A DNA stretch of 64,000 nucleotides, taken from assembly GCF_000426485.1 (NCBI RefSeq), contig NZ_KE384529.1:62001-126000 (forward strand), in the 5' to 3' direction. Made by a program: the position numbers and the translations under genes. The DNA is from Indolivaga capnocytophagoides DSM 22835 (GTDB taxonomy: Bacteria; Bacteroidota; Bacteroidia; Bacteroidales; Dysgonomonadaceae). The notes below the pieces were generated by a model. The model searched no databases. It saw nothing but the letters and a program-made list of their open reading frames with translations, and was not told the origin of the DNA. Positions 26,507-34,678 of the stretch are shown here, one piece after another (the stretch's first letter is position 1; each line of letters opens with the position of its first letter).

Positions 26507-27817
26507 AAACTCCTTTTTACCATTTACTGTTATATTTTTCAAATTAAAGTTCTTGATATAACCGGCTTGTATTTCCGAACTTTTTTTCGCAGTAATATCA
26601 AGATTCTCAAACGTAAAATCTGACAATTTATACTGATCAGAGTTTACAACTTCAAAAAAAGTTTCACATTCAAACTGAATATTACGCATTGTCACATTAT
26701 GTGAATAAGACAACGGCATTTCAGAGTGTCCTTTCATATCGAAAAACTGTGTCCATGGTTTGATATACAAAAAACTGCGTGCATTCCCTTTCACATCCTC
26801 CACCAATATATACTCATAATTCTGAGGAGTATCAGGACGCATTTTGAGCCACAACAGACGCTGAGCCATATTTATGGTATTACGTCTGAAAACGATATTG
26901 TGATTATAAATCGATTCGCTGCCACAGGTCAAAGCACTATGACAGAAGCCAAACGTACAATCTTCAATAATGATATTTTTATTACCCCCATTATTCTCAT
27001 CCTTATCTGCTAATGGTCCTTTCCCTCCTTTTAAAGCCACAGCATCATCATTAACGGATAAGTAACAATTCTTCACCAATACGTTCGTACATACATCCAA
27101 ATCAATAGCATCAGTACTTGGAGCCTTCACCGGTTTCGCCGGAGAATAAATATATAGATCCAGTAACTTTACATTTTCACATTTATAAAAGTGAGTTGTC
27201 CAGAAAGGCGAATTTTCGAGTCTTATACCCGACAACTGTACATTTTTACTGTTGGATATATATACCAGACGAGGACGCATTTCGTCCATATTAGTACATT
27301 TAGGATTTATCTTCCGTCTCAACCAGAAAGCCGTCCAGTAACGCAAACCATTTCCATTTATAGTTCCTTCTCCCGAAATAGTAAATCCGTCCACACCATC
27401 GGCATTTATAAGTGCTGCAAAATAGTCAAGGGTTTGCCCTTCCATACGGGTTTTCAATATCTCGAAATCCGCAATGTCATCACTCCCTTTCAATACTCCA
27501 TCTTTCTCTAAGTATAGATGCGTATTCGGCTTAAAGAAAAGAGACCCGCTCAAATAAGTTCCGGCAGGAATAACGATAACCCCTCCCCCTTCTTTTGAAG
27601 CTTTGTCGATAATCGCTTGTATCTTTTCGGTCTGTAAAGTCGTGCTGTCATTCAATACTCCATACTCAGTAATATCATATGCTTTACCAAGAGATTTTAT
27701 ATCAGTAGCTCTATTTTGCCTAAACCATTCAGGAATGGGTGTTCCATCCGGAAACATATCCTGTGCCGAAAGATTCAGCCCTAAAGCAACTGCTAATAAC
27801 AAAAAAAATAATTTCAT
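26504..27817 (-). CDS. Glycoside hydrolase family 28 (polygalacturonase-like)
   Basis: Secreted or periplasmic enzyme of the pectin-degrading right-handed beta-helix class, 437 residues, with a signal peptide (KLFFLLLAVALGLNLSAQ). It opens with FDITEYG-type sequence (YDITEYGVLNDSTTLQTEKIQAIIDKA). The catalytic region has PSTDAIDLDVCTNV and NDDAVALKGG, giving the paired Asp of GH28, and then FGFCHSALTCGSES in place of the usual G-HG motif and LLWLKMRP in place of RIK. The substrate could be polygalacturonate or rhamnogalacturonan. It is an isolated gene, not in a polysaccharide-utilisation locus. Palindrome copies flank both ends. Confidence 0.9.
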   Translation of the reverse strand: MKLFFLLLAVALGLNLSAQDMFPDGTPIPEWFRQNRATDIKSLGKAYDITEYGVLNDSTTLQTEKIQAIIDKASKEGGGVIVIPAGTYLSGSLFFKPNTHLYLEKDGVLKGSDDIADFEILKTRMEGQTLDYFAALINADGVDGFTISGEGTINGNGLRYWTAFWLRRKINPKCTNMDEMRPRLVYISNSKNVQLSGIRLENSPFWTTHFYKCENVKLLDLYIYSPAKPVKAPSTDAIDLDVCTNVLVKNCYLSVNDDAVALKGGKGPLADKDENNGGNKNIIIEDCTFGFCHSALTCGSESIYNHNIVFRRNTINMAQRLLWLKMRPDTPQNYEYILVEDVKGNARSFLYIKPWTQFFDMKGHSEMPLSYSHNVTMRNIQFECETFFEVVNSDQYKLSDFTFENLDITAKKSSEIQAGYIKNFNLKNITVNGKKEF

Positions 27818-27833
27818 GTTGTTCCTTTTTATT

Positions 27834-27852
27834 AAGGTCTCAAACAGACCTT
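27834..27852. repeat. GGTCT...AGACC palindrome, expanded-loop copy before GH28
   Basis: AAGGTCTCAAACAGACCTT: seven-base arms AAGGTCT and AGACCTT separated by five bases instead of one. It lies 17 bases upstream of the GH28 start. Confidence 0.65.
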
Positions 27853-27905
27853 CGGTTAACTTATTTAAGATTAAATGCTGCTAATTATATGATTTTTATT
27901 TAATG

Positions 27906-27913
27906 CAAAACTA
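27906..27913 (-). promoter_or_regulatory. Promoter -7 element for the GH28 gene
   Basis: The complement reads TAGTTTTG, fitting TAnnTTTG, 89 bases before the GH28 ATG. No clear -33 box. Confidence 0.4.
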
Positions 27914-28158
27914 TCTATTGGTATAGATATATATATGTGTTTAAGTACAAACATATGTATTTTTGAATCCGGCCAAGGGGGAATATCTGACTTTTCTAAT
28001 TTTTGAAACAAATACTCACCCAAAATAAGGTTCGACAGGTTTATAAAAAAAGGACATCTCTCGCATTGATTTTTATCTATACAGAAAGTCTATAAATATA
28101 CTGATTACTCAACATGGAATGAGAATTAAAAAGTTACAGATGAATGTATACAAAAGGA

Positions 28159-28177
28159 GTAACCTTTGTTACCTTTT
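28159..28177 (-). repeat. GGTTAC dispersed repeat, copy B (reverse strand)
   Basis: GTAACCTTTGTTACCTTTT is the reverse complement of AAAAGGTAACAAAGGTTAC, the same block as copies at 4014, 34443 and 34546. GTTACAG precedes it at 28133-28139, and TTTTGTTACCTTTT follows at 28231-28244. Confidence 0.55.
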
Positions 28178-28334
28178 GAGGAAATTAATAATGTCTAATT
28201 GATAACTGTTACCTGATCATTGACCACCGATTTTGTTACCTTTTCTATTTTAGGAAACAATTCATAATGAGACCGTAATATATGATATCTGATAAAAAGA
28301 GGAGGATAAATATTTAAGTCTCAAAAAAAATCAA

Positions 28335-28342
28335 TATCTTTG
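28335..28342 (+). promoter_or_regulatory. Promoter -7 element for rpsA
   Basis: TATCTTTG, 75 bases before the ATG, followed by a leader containing AAAGTTACTGATCAG. The -33 position reads TTTA. Confidence 0.55.
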
Positions 28343-28417
28343 CACCGCTTTTAAAAGCAAATTTTAAGTTTAACCCTTTAAAGTTACTGATCAGAGCTGG
28401 ACTCAGATCGTGAATAG

Positions 28418-30217
28418 ATGATCGAATCTGATAAATTAAAAAATGTACAACCAGTTGATAATTTCGACTGGGATGCCTACGAACAAGGCGAAACCTTTTC
28501 TAGCAAAAGCAAAGAAGAATTAGTAGAAACTTATGACCAATCATTGAATAAAATCAATGACAAAGAGGTGGTTATGGGTAAAGTAACATCGATGAACAAA
28601 CGCGAAGTTGTTGTTAACATCGGTTACAAATCAGACGGTGTTGTTTCGATGAACGAATTCCGCTACAATCCTGATCTGAAAATCGGCGACGAAGTAGAAG
28701 TATACATCGAAAGCCAAGAAGATAAAAAAGGACAATTGATCCTTTCTCACAAGAAAGCTCGTGCATCTCGTTCTTGGGAACGTGTTAACGAAGCTCTTGA
28801 AAAAGACGAAATCATCAAAGGTTACATCAAATGCCGTACTAAAGGCGGTATGATTGTTGACGTGTTTGGTATCGAAGCGTTCCTTCCAGGATCTCAGATC
28901 GATGTTAAACCAATCCGCGACTACGATGTATTCGTTGACAAAACAATGGAATTCAAAGTTGTTAAAATCAACCACGAATTTAAAAACGTTGTTGTTTCTC
29001 ACAAAGCTCTTATCGAAGCTGAACTTGAACAACAGAAAAAAGACATCATCTCTAAACTTGAAAAAGGTCAGGTTCTTGAAGGAACGGTTAAGAACATCAC
29101 TTCATACGGTGTATTTATCGACCTTGGCGGTGTAGATGGTCTTATCCACATTACAGACCTTTCTTGGGGGCGTGTTCAACATCCTGAAGAAGTGGTTAAA
29201 TTGGATGAAAAAATCAATGTGGTTATCCTTGACTTCGACGATGACAAAAAACGTATCGCCCTTGGTCTAAAACAACTTACTCCTCATCCATGGGATGCAC
29301 TTGATGCTAACCTGAAAGTTGGTGACAAAGTGAAAGGTAGAGTTGTAGTTATGGCTGATTACGGTGCATTTATCGAAATCGCTCCCGGTGTAGAAGGACT
29401 TATCCACGTATCAGAAATGAGCTGGACTCAACATTTACGTAGTGCTCAAGACTTTATGAAAGTTGGAGACGAAGTAGAAGCTGTAGTTTTGACTTTGGAT
29501 CGTGAAGAACGAAAAATGTCTCTAGGTATCAAACAATTGAAACCAGATCCATGGGAAAATATCGAAACTAAATATCCGGTAGGAAGCCAGCATACTGCTA
29601 AAGTACGTAACTTCACCAACTTCGGTGTATTTGCTGAAATAGAAGAAGGTGTAGACGGATTAATCCACATCTCAGACCTTTCTTGGACTAAGAAAATCAA
29701 ACACCCAAGCGAAATCACTCAAATAGGTGCAGATATTCAAGTACAAGTATTGGAAATCGACAAAGAAAACCGTCGCCTAAGCCTAGGTCACAAACAATTG
29801 GAAGAAAATCCTTGGGATGTATTCGAAACTATCTTTACTGTAGGATCTATACACGAAGGTACAGTTGTTGAGCTAGTTGACAAAGGTGCTGTAATCTCTC
29901 TTCCTTATGGTGTTGAAGGTTTTGCAACTCCAAAACACCTAGTAAAAGAAGACGGAACTCAAGCTCAGGCTGACGAAAAACTAGAATTCAGAGTTATCGA
30001 ATTTAACAAAGATTCAAAAAGAATCATCGTATCTCACAGCAAAGTATATGAAGAAGAAAAAGGAGGAAGCGATGCTTCTGAAAAAAGATCTTCAAGAAAA
30101 GCTACCAAGAAAGATGAACCTGCTCAAGTAACATCGACTTCTGCAGAGAAAACAACTCTTGGAGATATCGAAGAATTAGCGGCACTTAGAGATAAATTAT
30201 CAGGCGAAAGCAAGTAA
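28418..30217 (+). CDS. rpsA: 30S ribosomal protein S1
   Basis: RNA-binding ribosomal protein of 599 residues built of six S1 (OB-fold) repeats, starting near residues 50, 130, 215, 300, 390 and 470. Repeated signatures include GSxxxGTVKNITSYGVFIDLGGVDGLIHITDLSW and DDDKKRIALGLKQLTPHPWD, recurring as LDREERKMSLGIKQLKPDPW and IDKENRRLSLGHKQLEENPW. The C-terminal tail is charged and Ser/Thr-rich. Bacteroidetes mRNAs usually lack Shine-Dalgarno sites, so S1 is expected to matter for initiation. Codon use is visibly biased to a few preferred codons, as in highly expressed genes. It is single-gene with its own terminator. Confidence 0.97.
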   Translation: MIESDKLKNVQPVDNFDWDAYEQGETFSSKSKEELVETYDQSLNKINDKEVVMGKVTSMNKREVVVNIGYKSDGVVSMNEFRYNPDLKIGDEVEVYIESQEDKKGQLILSHKKARASRSWERVNEALEKDEIIKGYIKCRTKGGMIVDVFGIEAFLPGSQIDVKPIRDYDVFVDKTMEFKVVKINHEFKNVVVSHKALIEAELEQQKKDIISKLEKGQVLEGTVKNITSYGVFIDLGGVDGLIHITDLSWGRVQHPEEVVKLDEKINVVILDFDDDKKRIALGLKQLTPHPWDALDANLKVGDKVKGRVVVMADYGAFIEIAPGVEGLIHVSEMSWTQHLRSAQDFMKVGDEVEAVVLTLDREERKMSLGIKQLKPDPWENIETKYPVGSQHTAKVRNFTNFGVFAEIEEGVDGLIHISDLSWTKKIKHPSEITQIGADIQVQVLEIDKENRRLSLGHKQLEENPWDVFETIFTVGSIHEGTVVELVDKGAVISLPYGVEGFATPKHLVKEDGTQAQADEKLEFRVIEFNKDSKRIIVSHSKVYEEEKGGSDASEKRSSRKATKKDEPAQVTSTSAEKTTLGDIEELAALRDKLSGESK

Positions 30218-30237
30218 TTTATAACTAAATATAACTT

Positions 30238-30274
30238 AAAACGGCTTTTGCTCTGAGCAAAGGCCGTTTTTTAT
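30238..30274 (+). terminator. Intrinsic terminator after rpsA
   Basis: AAAACGGC ... GCCGTTTT with an inner CTTTTGCT/AGCAAAGG pairing (one wobble) and a TTTTTTATTT tail. Confidence 0.88.
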
Positions 30275-30295
30275 TTATGCCTTGTATCTTTTCAT

Positions 30296-30303
30296 TATAT
30301 TTG
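30296..30303 (+). promoter_or_regulatory. Promoter -7 element for the aminotransferase gene
   Basis: TATATTTG, 21 bases before the ATG at 30324. Its position inside a longer TTG-initiated frame (30282) argues that the ATG is the true start. Confidence 0.5.
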
Positions 30304-30323
30304 CACCAATTATTCATAAACAT

Positions 30324-31529
30324 ATGCCACTAATATCTGAACGCGGAATAGAAATGCCAAGCTCTCCTATAAGGAAACTGGCTCCATTATCAGACTCTGC
30401 GAAAGCAAGAGGTCTGAAAGTATACCACTTGAACATCGGACAACCTGATCTTCCGACTCCAAAAGCCGGATTAGATGCCATACACAATATAGACCGGGAT
30501 ATTCTCGAATATAGTCCTAGTGATGGATACAGATCATATAGAGAAAAACTGGTAAGATACTATGCCAAATACAATATCAATGTTTCGGCTGACGATATCA
30601 TAATAACTACAGGTGGTTCAGAGGCTGTTTTGTTTGCATTTCTTGCTTGCTTGAATCCTGGTGATGAAATTATTGTTCCCGAACCGGCATATGCAAATTA
30701 CATGGCTTTTGCCATTTCCGCGGGTGCGAAAATACGAGGAGTTACATCAAGTATAGAAGAAGGATTTGCACTTCCTCCTATTGAAAAATTTGAAGCCTTA
30801 ATCAATGAAAAGACTAAAGGTATAATGATTTGTAACCCGAATAATCCCACAGGATACTTATACTCTCGGGCTGAAATGAATCAAATCAAACACCTTGTGC
30901 AAAAGCACGATTTATATCTATTCTCAGACGAAGTATATAGAGAATTTATATACACAGGCTCTCCCTATATCTCGGCATGCCATTTAGTAGGTATTGAAGA
31001 TAATGTTGTGTTAATTGATTCTGTCTCGAAAAGATACAGCGAATGTGGCATACGCATAGGTGCTTTGATAACAAAGAATAAAGAACTACGTAAAACAGTG
31101 ATGAAATTCTGTCAAGCACGCTTAAGCCCTCCTCTTATCGGACAAATCATTGCTGAAGCATCATTGGATGCAGATCCTGATTATCTAATGGATGTATATG
31201 AAGAATACGTAGAACGCCGTAAATTCCTTATTGATCGATTAAATCAGATACCGGGAGTATATTCTCCTATTCCGATGGGAGCATTCTATACAATCGCCCG
31301 GTTACCGGTTGATGATGCTGACAAATTCTGCGAATGGTGCCTTTCTGATTTTGAATATGAAGGACAAACTGTATTCCTTGCCCCGGCATCGGGATTCTAC
31401 ACTAGCCCCGGACTAGGAAAAGATGAAGTCCGAATTGCATATATACTGAATAAGGAAGATTTGGGGAATGCCCTAACTGTACTTGAAAAAGCTTTAGAAG
31501 CATACAATATTCACAGAAATAAGAATTAA
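30324..31529 (+). CDS. PLP-dependent aminotransferase, class I/II
   Basis: Cytoplasmic fold-type I aminotransferase of the aspartate/aromatic group, about 401 residues. The start chosen is ATG 30324 (PLISERGIEMPSSPIRKL), because the -7 element lies inside the longer frame. Seen motifs: YHLNIGQPDLPTP, ITTGGSEAVLFAFLACLNPGDEI, MICNPNNPTGYLYS, LYLFSDEVYREF, then IDSVSKRYSECGIRIGAL with the PLP lysine in S-K-R, and the substrate Arg near VRIAYIL. The Ser/Cys-rich context (SKRYSECGIRIG) fits Bacteroidetes aspartate aminotransferase-like enzymes. The exact amino acid is not certain. Its TAA overlaps the acyltransferase ATG by one base. Confidence 0.9.
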   Translation: MPLISERGIEMPSSPIRKLAPLSDSAKARGLKVYHLNIGQPDLPTPKAGLDAIHNIDRDILEYSPSDGYRSYREKLVRYYAKYNINVSADDIIITTGGSEAVLFAFLACLNPGDEIIVPEPAYANYMAFAISAGAKIRGVTSSIEEGFALPPIEKFEALINEKTKGIMICNPNNPTGYLYSRAEMNQIKHLVQKHDLYLFSDEVYREFIYTGSPYISACHLVGIEDNVVLIDSVSKRYSECGIRIGALITKNKELRKTVMKFCQARLSPPLIGQIIAEASLDADPDYLMDVYEEYVERRKFLIDRLNQIPGVYSPIPMGAFYTIARLPVDDADKFCEWCLSDFEYEGQTVFLAPASGFYTSPGLGKDEVRIAYILNKEDLGNALTVLEKALEAYNIHRNKN

Positions 31530-32515
31530 TGAAATTACCAAATATCGATCTTACCCTACTTTCAAAATACAGAACTCAATTAATGGGTCTTGCTATGTTG
31601 TGGGTTGTAATCTATCATTTACCTTTGGTCTTTTATATTCCTGTAATCAGTGAAATAAGATGGTGCGGATATGCTGCCGTGGATATCTTCTTCCTATTGT
31701 CCGGGCTGGGTGTTTACTTCTCTTGGAGTAAAACACCATCAACCAGTCAATTTTATAAAAAGAGAATTATCCGTATATTTGCACTATATATTCCAATACA
31801 ATTACTGATACAAATTATACTTGTTTACTATCTTCACTTTCCTATATCATCAATCATACAAGCACTAACCTTCTATGATTTTTGGCTAGCAGAGCAAGGA
31901 CCAACGCCTTGGTTTATTCCGGCTATCTGCCTGATGTACCTAATCAGCCCTATTTATTTAAAAGTTACCTCTTCGAAAAATATACTGCAAAATACAGTTA
32001 TCGGTTGTATAGTGGGTTTAGTACTGTTCGGTCTATTTCCCCGATTCTTTTCCGAATTAGGAACACGTATTCCAAACTATTTCATTGGTATCTATGTCGG
32101 ATATTTAATCAAAAATAAGGTTCAGTTATCATCAACAGGTAAGATATGCATGTATGTATTACTTATAACAGGAATAAGTCTGATTTGTATATTCTTTGCG
32201 AATCCTTATTTTAACAACATAGAGATAGGACCTCTTATCAGATACGTAATGATAATAACAGCTCTCCCGCTTTGTTTATTTATCAGTAGTATTATAAATT
32301 TGAGTTCTTCTTACAAATACCCTGTATTAAGTTTTTTCGGGAAATATAGTCTACCGATATATCTTTCACACATTCCTATGTTCTTAATATTAGATCAATG
32401 TATCGGAACTAAAATGTCCAAAACATTAACCGGAATTATTTCTATTATCCTTTGTATGATGTTTTCATATTTCACACAAAAGATTATCTATAAATATTTC
32501 AAAATAGAGAACTAA
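31529..32515 (+). CDS. Membrane acyltransferase, family 3 (OafA/NodX type)
   Basis: Integral inner-membrane O-acyltransferase of 328 residues with about ten hydrophobic segments. The N-terminus (YRTQLMGLAMLWVVIYHLPLVF) carries the conserved early His, and FYKKRIIRIFALYIP carries the Arg pair, as in Acyl_transf_3 proteins. PTPWFIPAICLMYLISPIYL is another family stretch. These enzymes acetylate or otherwise acylate sugars of lipopolysaccharide, capsule or other surface glycans. It is translationally coupled to the aminotransferase (1-base overlap), with no known pathway link. A terminator follows. Confidence 0.88.
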   Translation: MKLPNIDLTLLSKYRTQLMGLAMLWVVIYHLPLVFYIPVISEIRWCGYAAVDIFFLLSGLGVYFSWSKTPSTSQFYKKRIIRIFALYIPIQLLIQIILVYYLHFPISSIIQALTFYDFWLAEQGPTPWFIPAICLMYLISPIYLKVTSSKNILQNTVIGCIVGLVLFGLFPRFFSELGTRIPNYFIGIYVGYLIKNKVQLSSTGKICMYVLLITGISLICIFFANPYFNNIEIGPLIRYVMIITALPLCLFISSIINLSSSYKYPVLSFFGKYSLPIYLSHIPMFLILDQCIGTKMSKTLTGIISIILCMMFSYFTQKIIYKYFKIEN

Positions 32516-32522
32516 ATAAGAA

Positions 32523-32557
32523 AAAGTGGAGGGTCTCAATTTGAGCATCTCCACTTT
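32523..32557. terminator. Bidirectional terminator between acyltransferase and mscL
   Basis: AAAGTGGAG (32523-32531) pairs with CTCCACTTT (32549-32557), with an inner CTCAA/TTGAG stem. A run on the left and T-rich on the right. Confidence 0.75.
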
Positions 32558-32568
32558 CTATATGCTTC

Positions 32569-32991
32569 TTATTTATTCTGTTGCTTTAGCAAGTCTCTAA
32601 TCTCTGCAAGCAGAACTTCTTCTTTTGTTGGAGCTGGAGGTGCGGCAGGCTCTTCGATCTTCTTTTTCTGCAGAGTATTCATTCCTTTTATAGCAAAGAA
32701 TATCACTGTGGATATTATTAAAAAGTTAATCACCATCTGAATAAAATTTCCATAGTTCAAACTTACAGCAGGCAAAGCATTACCCGCAGCATCAACCGAT
32801 GCTTCTTTGATAACAAATTTAAGGTCTGTAAAATTTACGCCATTTAATAATACTCCGATTGGAGGCATTATCACATCATTCACAAATGAAGTTACAATTT
32901 GCCCGAATGCACCGCCGATTATAACCCCGACAGCCATATCGACAACATTTCCCCTCATCATGAAGGCTTTTAGTTCTTGAATCATCGACAT
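32569..32991 (-). CDS. mscL: Large-conductance mechanosensitive channel
   Basis: Pentameric inner-membrane channel that opens under membrane tension to release solutes in hypo-osmotic shock. 140 residues: N-terminal amphipathic helix and first membrane segment ([39 protein letters not shown]), a periplasmic loop (residues about 45-72), a second membrane segment ([24 protein letters not shown]) and a cytoplasmic bundle helix ([17 protein letters not shown]). The sequence is canonical. It is single-gene on the minus strand, with the acyltransferase terminator at its 3' end. Confidence 0.97.
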   Translation of the reverse strand: MSMIQELKAFMMRGNVVDMAVGVIIGGAFGQIVTSFVNDVIMPPIGVLLNGVNFTDLKFVIKEASVDAAGNALPAVSLNYGNFIQMVINFLIISTVIFFAIKGMNTLQKKKIEEPAAPPAPTKEEVLLAEIRDLLKQQNK

Positions 32992-33048
32992 AATATACTT
33001 TTTTTATAGATTATTTAGATATTATTTTTTGTATAACACTCTGCCTTA

Positions 33049-34377
33049 TTAATTGTTTAAGATAATTTCAGTTTTCAATTGACCGGATTCTGAATAGTAC
33101 GTATTCACAGCTATTTTAGAAAAACTTACTGAAAATTTTGAAAGATGAGTCCGAAAAGGAAACTCCCTTGATTCGTCTAGATTATTAGATCTGAATACCG
33201 TTTTGACTCGTAACCGAGTTTTAAATATACTATCATTCGAAGATGTTATTCTGGATACTTTCCCTCTCATCTTCAAATATCTTTCTAATACGTCCCGATC
33301 ACAGGAATAAAACATATAACCGTCATAAAAAGTTAAGGTAACAGGTTTATTCTCTTTAAATAAAAATGTCGCTAATTGTTCCGAAGTAGTATATACATGC
33401 TGCTTATTCAATATTATATCTTTAGTACTTAATCTCTTACCGATATATCCAAGTTCAAGAGTATTCAGTTCTTTAAAAATTTCAAACCTATTCACCCTAT
33501 TTTTCAATAAAAATACGGGAGCTTTCTGTAAAGTATCAACTTCAAGTTTATAGAGGGGATCTTCGAAATAAGATTTTAATTTATCAGATAAACCGGACTT
33601 TGTAAAATCAATACTATAGGACAATAAACTATCCGGCAAAATAGATTTATCAACAAAAATACTATCGGTAAAACTATCTGCGTTCAAAGATTCCTGTTCA
33701 TATTTCGTATTAGACAATCCTGAAAACTCTAGATTTCCCTGATTATCAAACCCTCCGTTAAAAATAAAAGAATCCCCATTCTCTTTAAATATTAAATTGA
33801 CCGGATAGTTAATTTTCAAATCTTTGGATAAAGATTCAAAAGAAGAATCTAAAAACAAATCACTACTGTCCGAGATATCAACAATACGTTCAAGAAACTC
33901 ATAATTATATCCACCTACAAATATTCCATTGTAAAACATACAGGCAAAAAACTTATTATCTGTTCCCGGATAAAATAAAATCCGTGTTCCTTTATATACT
34001 CTTTCTTTCGGAGGAAATGCCGGATATAATACATTAGATAATATTTTGCCGATAGCTTGTTCCTGCTCAATCGTTACTTTAGCTACAATACAAGGATAGT
34101 TGTTACAAGAGCTTATTAACAAAGGATATGTTATATAAGGGCTTATCGATAATAATACAGGTTTTATCTCCTGAAAATACGAACTGAACAGTTTTATATC
34201 TTTTTGCTTATTGATCTGAAAAAGACTTGACGTTTCCGCTGGAATATACGCATACAGATCCTCCTCGAATACCTGCTTATCGTGAGTCAGTTTTCGCAAC
34301 ATCACTATCCCTGAAATCAATATCAGAAGAATAAAAAATCCAATAATCCCTACCTTTAAATATTTTTTTACTACCAT
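33049..34377 (-). CDS. Membrane-anchored protein of unknown function
   Basis: 442 residues that I do not recognise. A single N-terminal membrane anchor (KYLKVGIIGFFILLILISGIVML) is followed by a roughly 410-residue domain expected in the periplasm. This alternates beta-type strands and short helices (EEDLYAYIPAETSSLFQINKQKD; FFACMFYNGIFVGGYNYEFLERIV; VTLTFYDGYMFYSCDRDVLERYL). Two similar blocks are visible: a strand-turn-strand reading FYxGxFxxxxxxxFLER near residue 155 and again near 360, suggesting an internal duplication. Remotely this recalls DUF3352-like proteins, but that is a guess. It has its own -7 element and no operon partner. Confidence 0.75.
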   Translation of the reverse strand: MVVKKYLKVGIIGFFILLILISGIVMLRKLTHDKQVFEEDLYAYIPAETSSLFQINKQKDIKLFSSYFQEIKPVLLSISPYITYPLLISSCNNYPCIVAKVTIEQEQAIGKILSNVLYPAFPPKERVYKGTRILFYPGTDNKFFACMFYNGIFVGGYNYEFLERIVDISDSSDLFLDSSFESLSKDLKINYPVNLIFKENGDSFIFNGGFDNQGNLEFSGLSNTKYEQESLNADSFTDSIFVDKSILPDSLLSYSIDFTKSGLSDKLKSYFEDPLYKLEVDTLQKAPVFLLKNRVNRFEIFKELNTLELGYIGKRLSTKDIILNKQHVYTTSEQLATFLFKENKPVTLTFYDGYMFYSCDRDVLERYLKMRGKVSRITSSNDSIFKTRLRVKTVFRSNNLDESREFPFRTHLSKFSVSFSKIAVNTYYSESGQLKTEIILNN

Positions 34378-34398
34378 AAATACACATACTGTTCATTA

Positions 34399-34406
34399 CA
34401 AAGATA
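34399..34406 (-). promoter_or_regulatory. Promoter -7 element for the 33049 gene
   Basis: The complement reads TATCTTTG, with TTG 17 bases upstream (complement of 34424-34426). It lies 21 bases before the ATG. Confidence 0.6.
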
Positions 34407-34442
34407 AATTAATTAATGTGAATCAATACTTGTATAATATCT

Positions 34443-34463
34443 AAAAGGTAACAAAAGTTACAG
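34443..34463 (+). repeat. GGTTAC dispersed repeat, copy C1
   Basis: AAAGGTAACAAAAGTTACAG (from 34444), followed by TGTACA eight bases later. Confidence 0.6.
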
Positions 34464-34545
34464 GATCAATGTACAATTATCAATAAATAATTATTAGTTG
34501 TCTATTTCAATCTTTCACCCTTCATTATTAATTCTTCATTTCCCG

Positions 34546-34566
34546 AAAAGGTTACAAAAGTTACAG
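34546..34566 (+). repeat. GGTTAC dispersed repeat, copy C2
   Basis: AAAGGTTACAAAAGTTACAG (from 34547), about 100 bases after C1 and nearly identical to it, followed by CTAAAATGTCGAC. Confidence 0.6.
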
Positions 34567-34641
34567 CTAAAATGTCGACTTACTGCTGTGACCTTTTATT
34601 GATGTTTAATCTGCCGATTCGCATTACTTATAATTAATTAT

Positions 34642-34649
34642 TACTTTTG
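34642..34649 (+). promoter_or_regulatory. Promoter -7 element for the HAD gene
   Basis: TACTTTTG, 30 bases upstream of the ATG at 34679. The -33 box is not clear. Confidence 0.5.
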
Positions 34650-34678
34650 AATATTATTCATTCTATAGATAAAATAAT

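Larger units (their letters stand above)
27853..28417. other. Divergent intergenic region GH28 / rpsA
   Basis: About 565 bases without a gene. It contains the minus-strand -7 element at 27906, a reverse-strand copy of the GGTTAC repeat at 28159 with a partial one near 28230-28245, and the rpsA -7 element at 28335. The remainder is AT-rich and I see no small open frame worth calling. Confidence 0.6.
34378..34678. other. Divergent intergenic region with two GGTTAC repeats
   Basis: 301 bases holding promoters for both sides (34399 minus, 34642 plus) and two direct copies of the GGTTAC repeat. The second copy can fold: GGTTACA near 34550 with TGTGACC near 34600, and CAGC with GCTG inside. No gene is seen. 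Confidence 0.6.
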
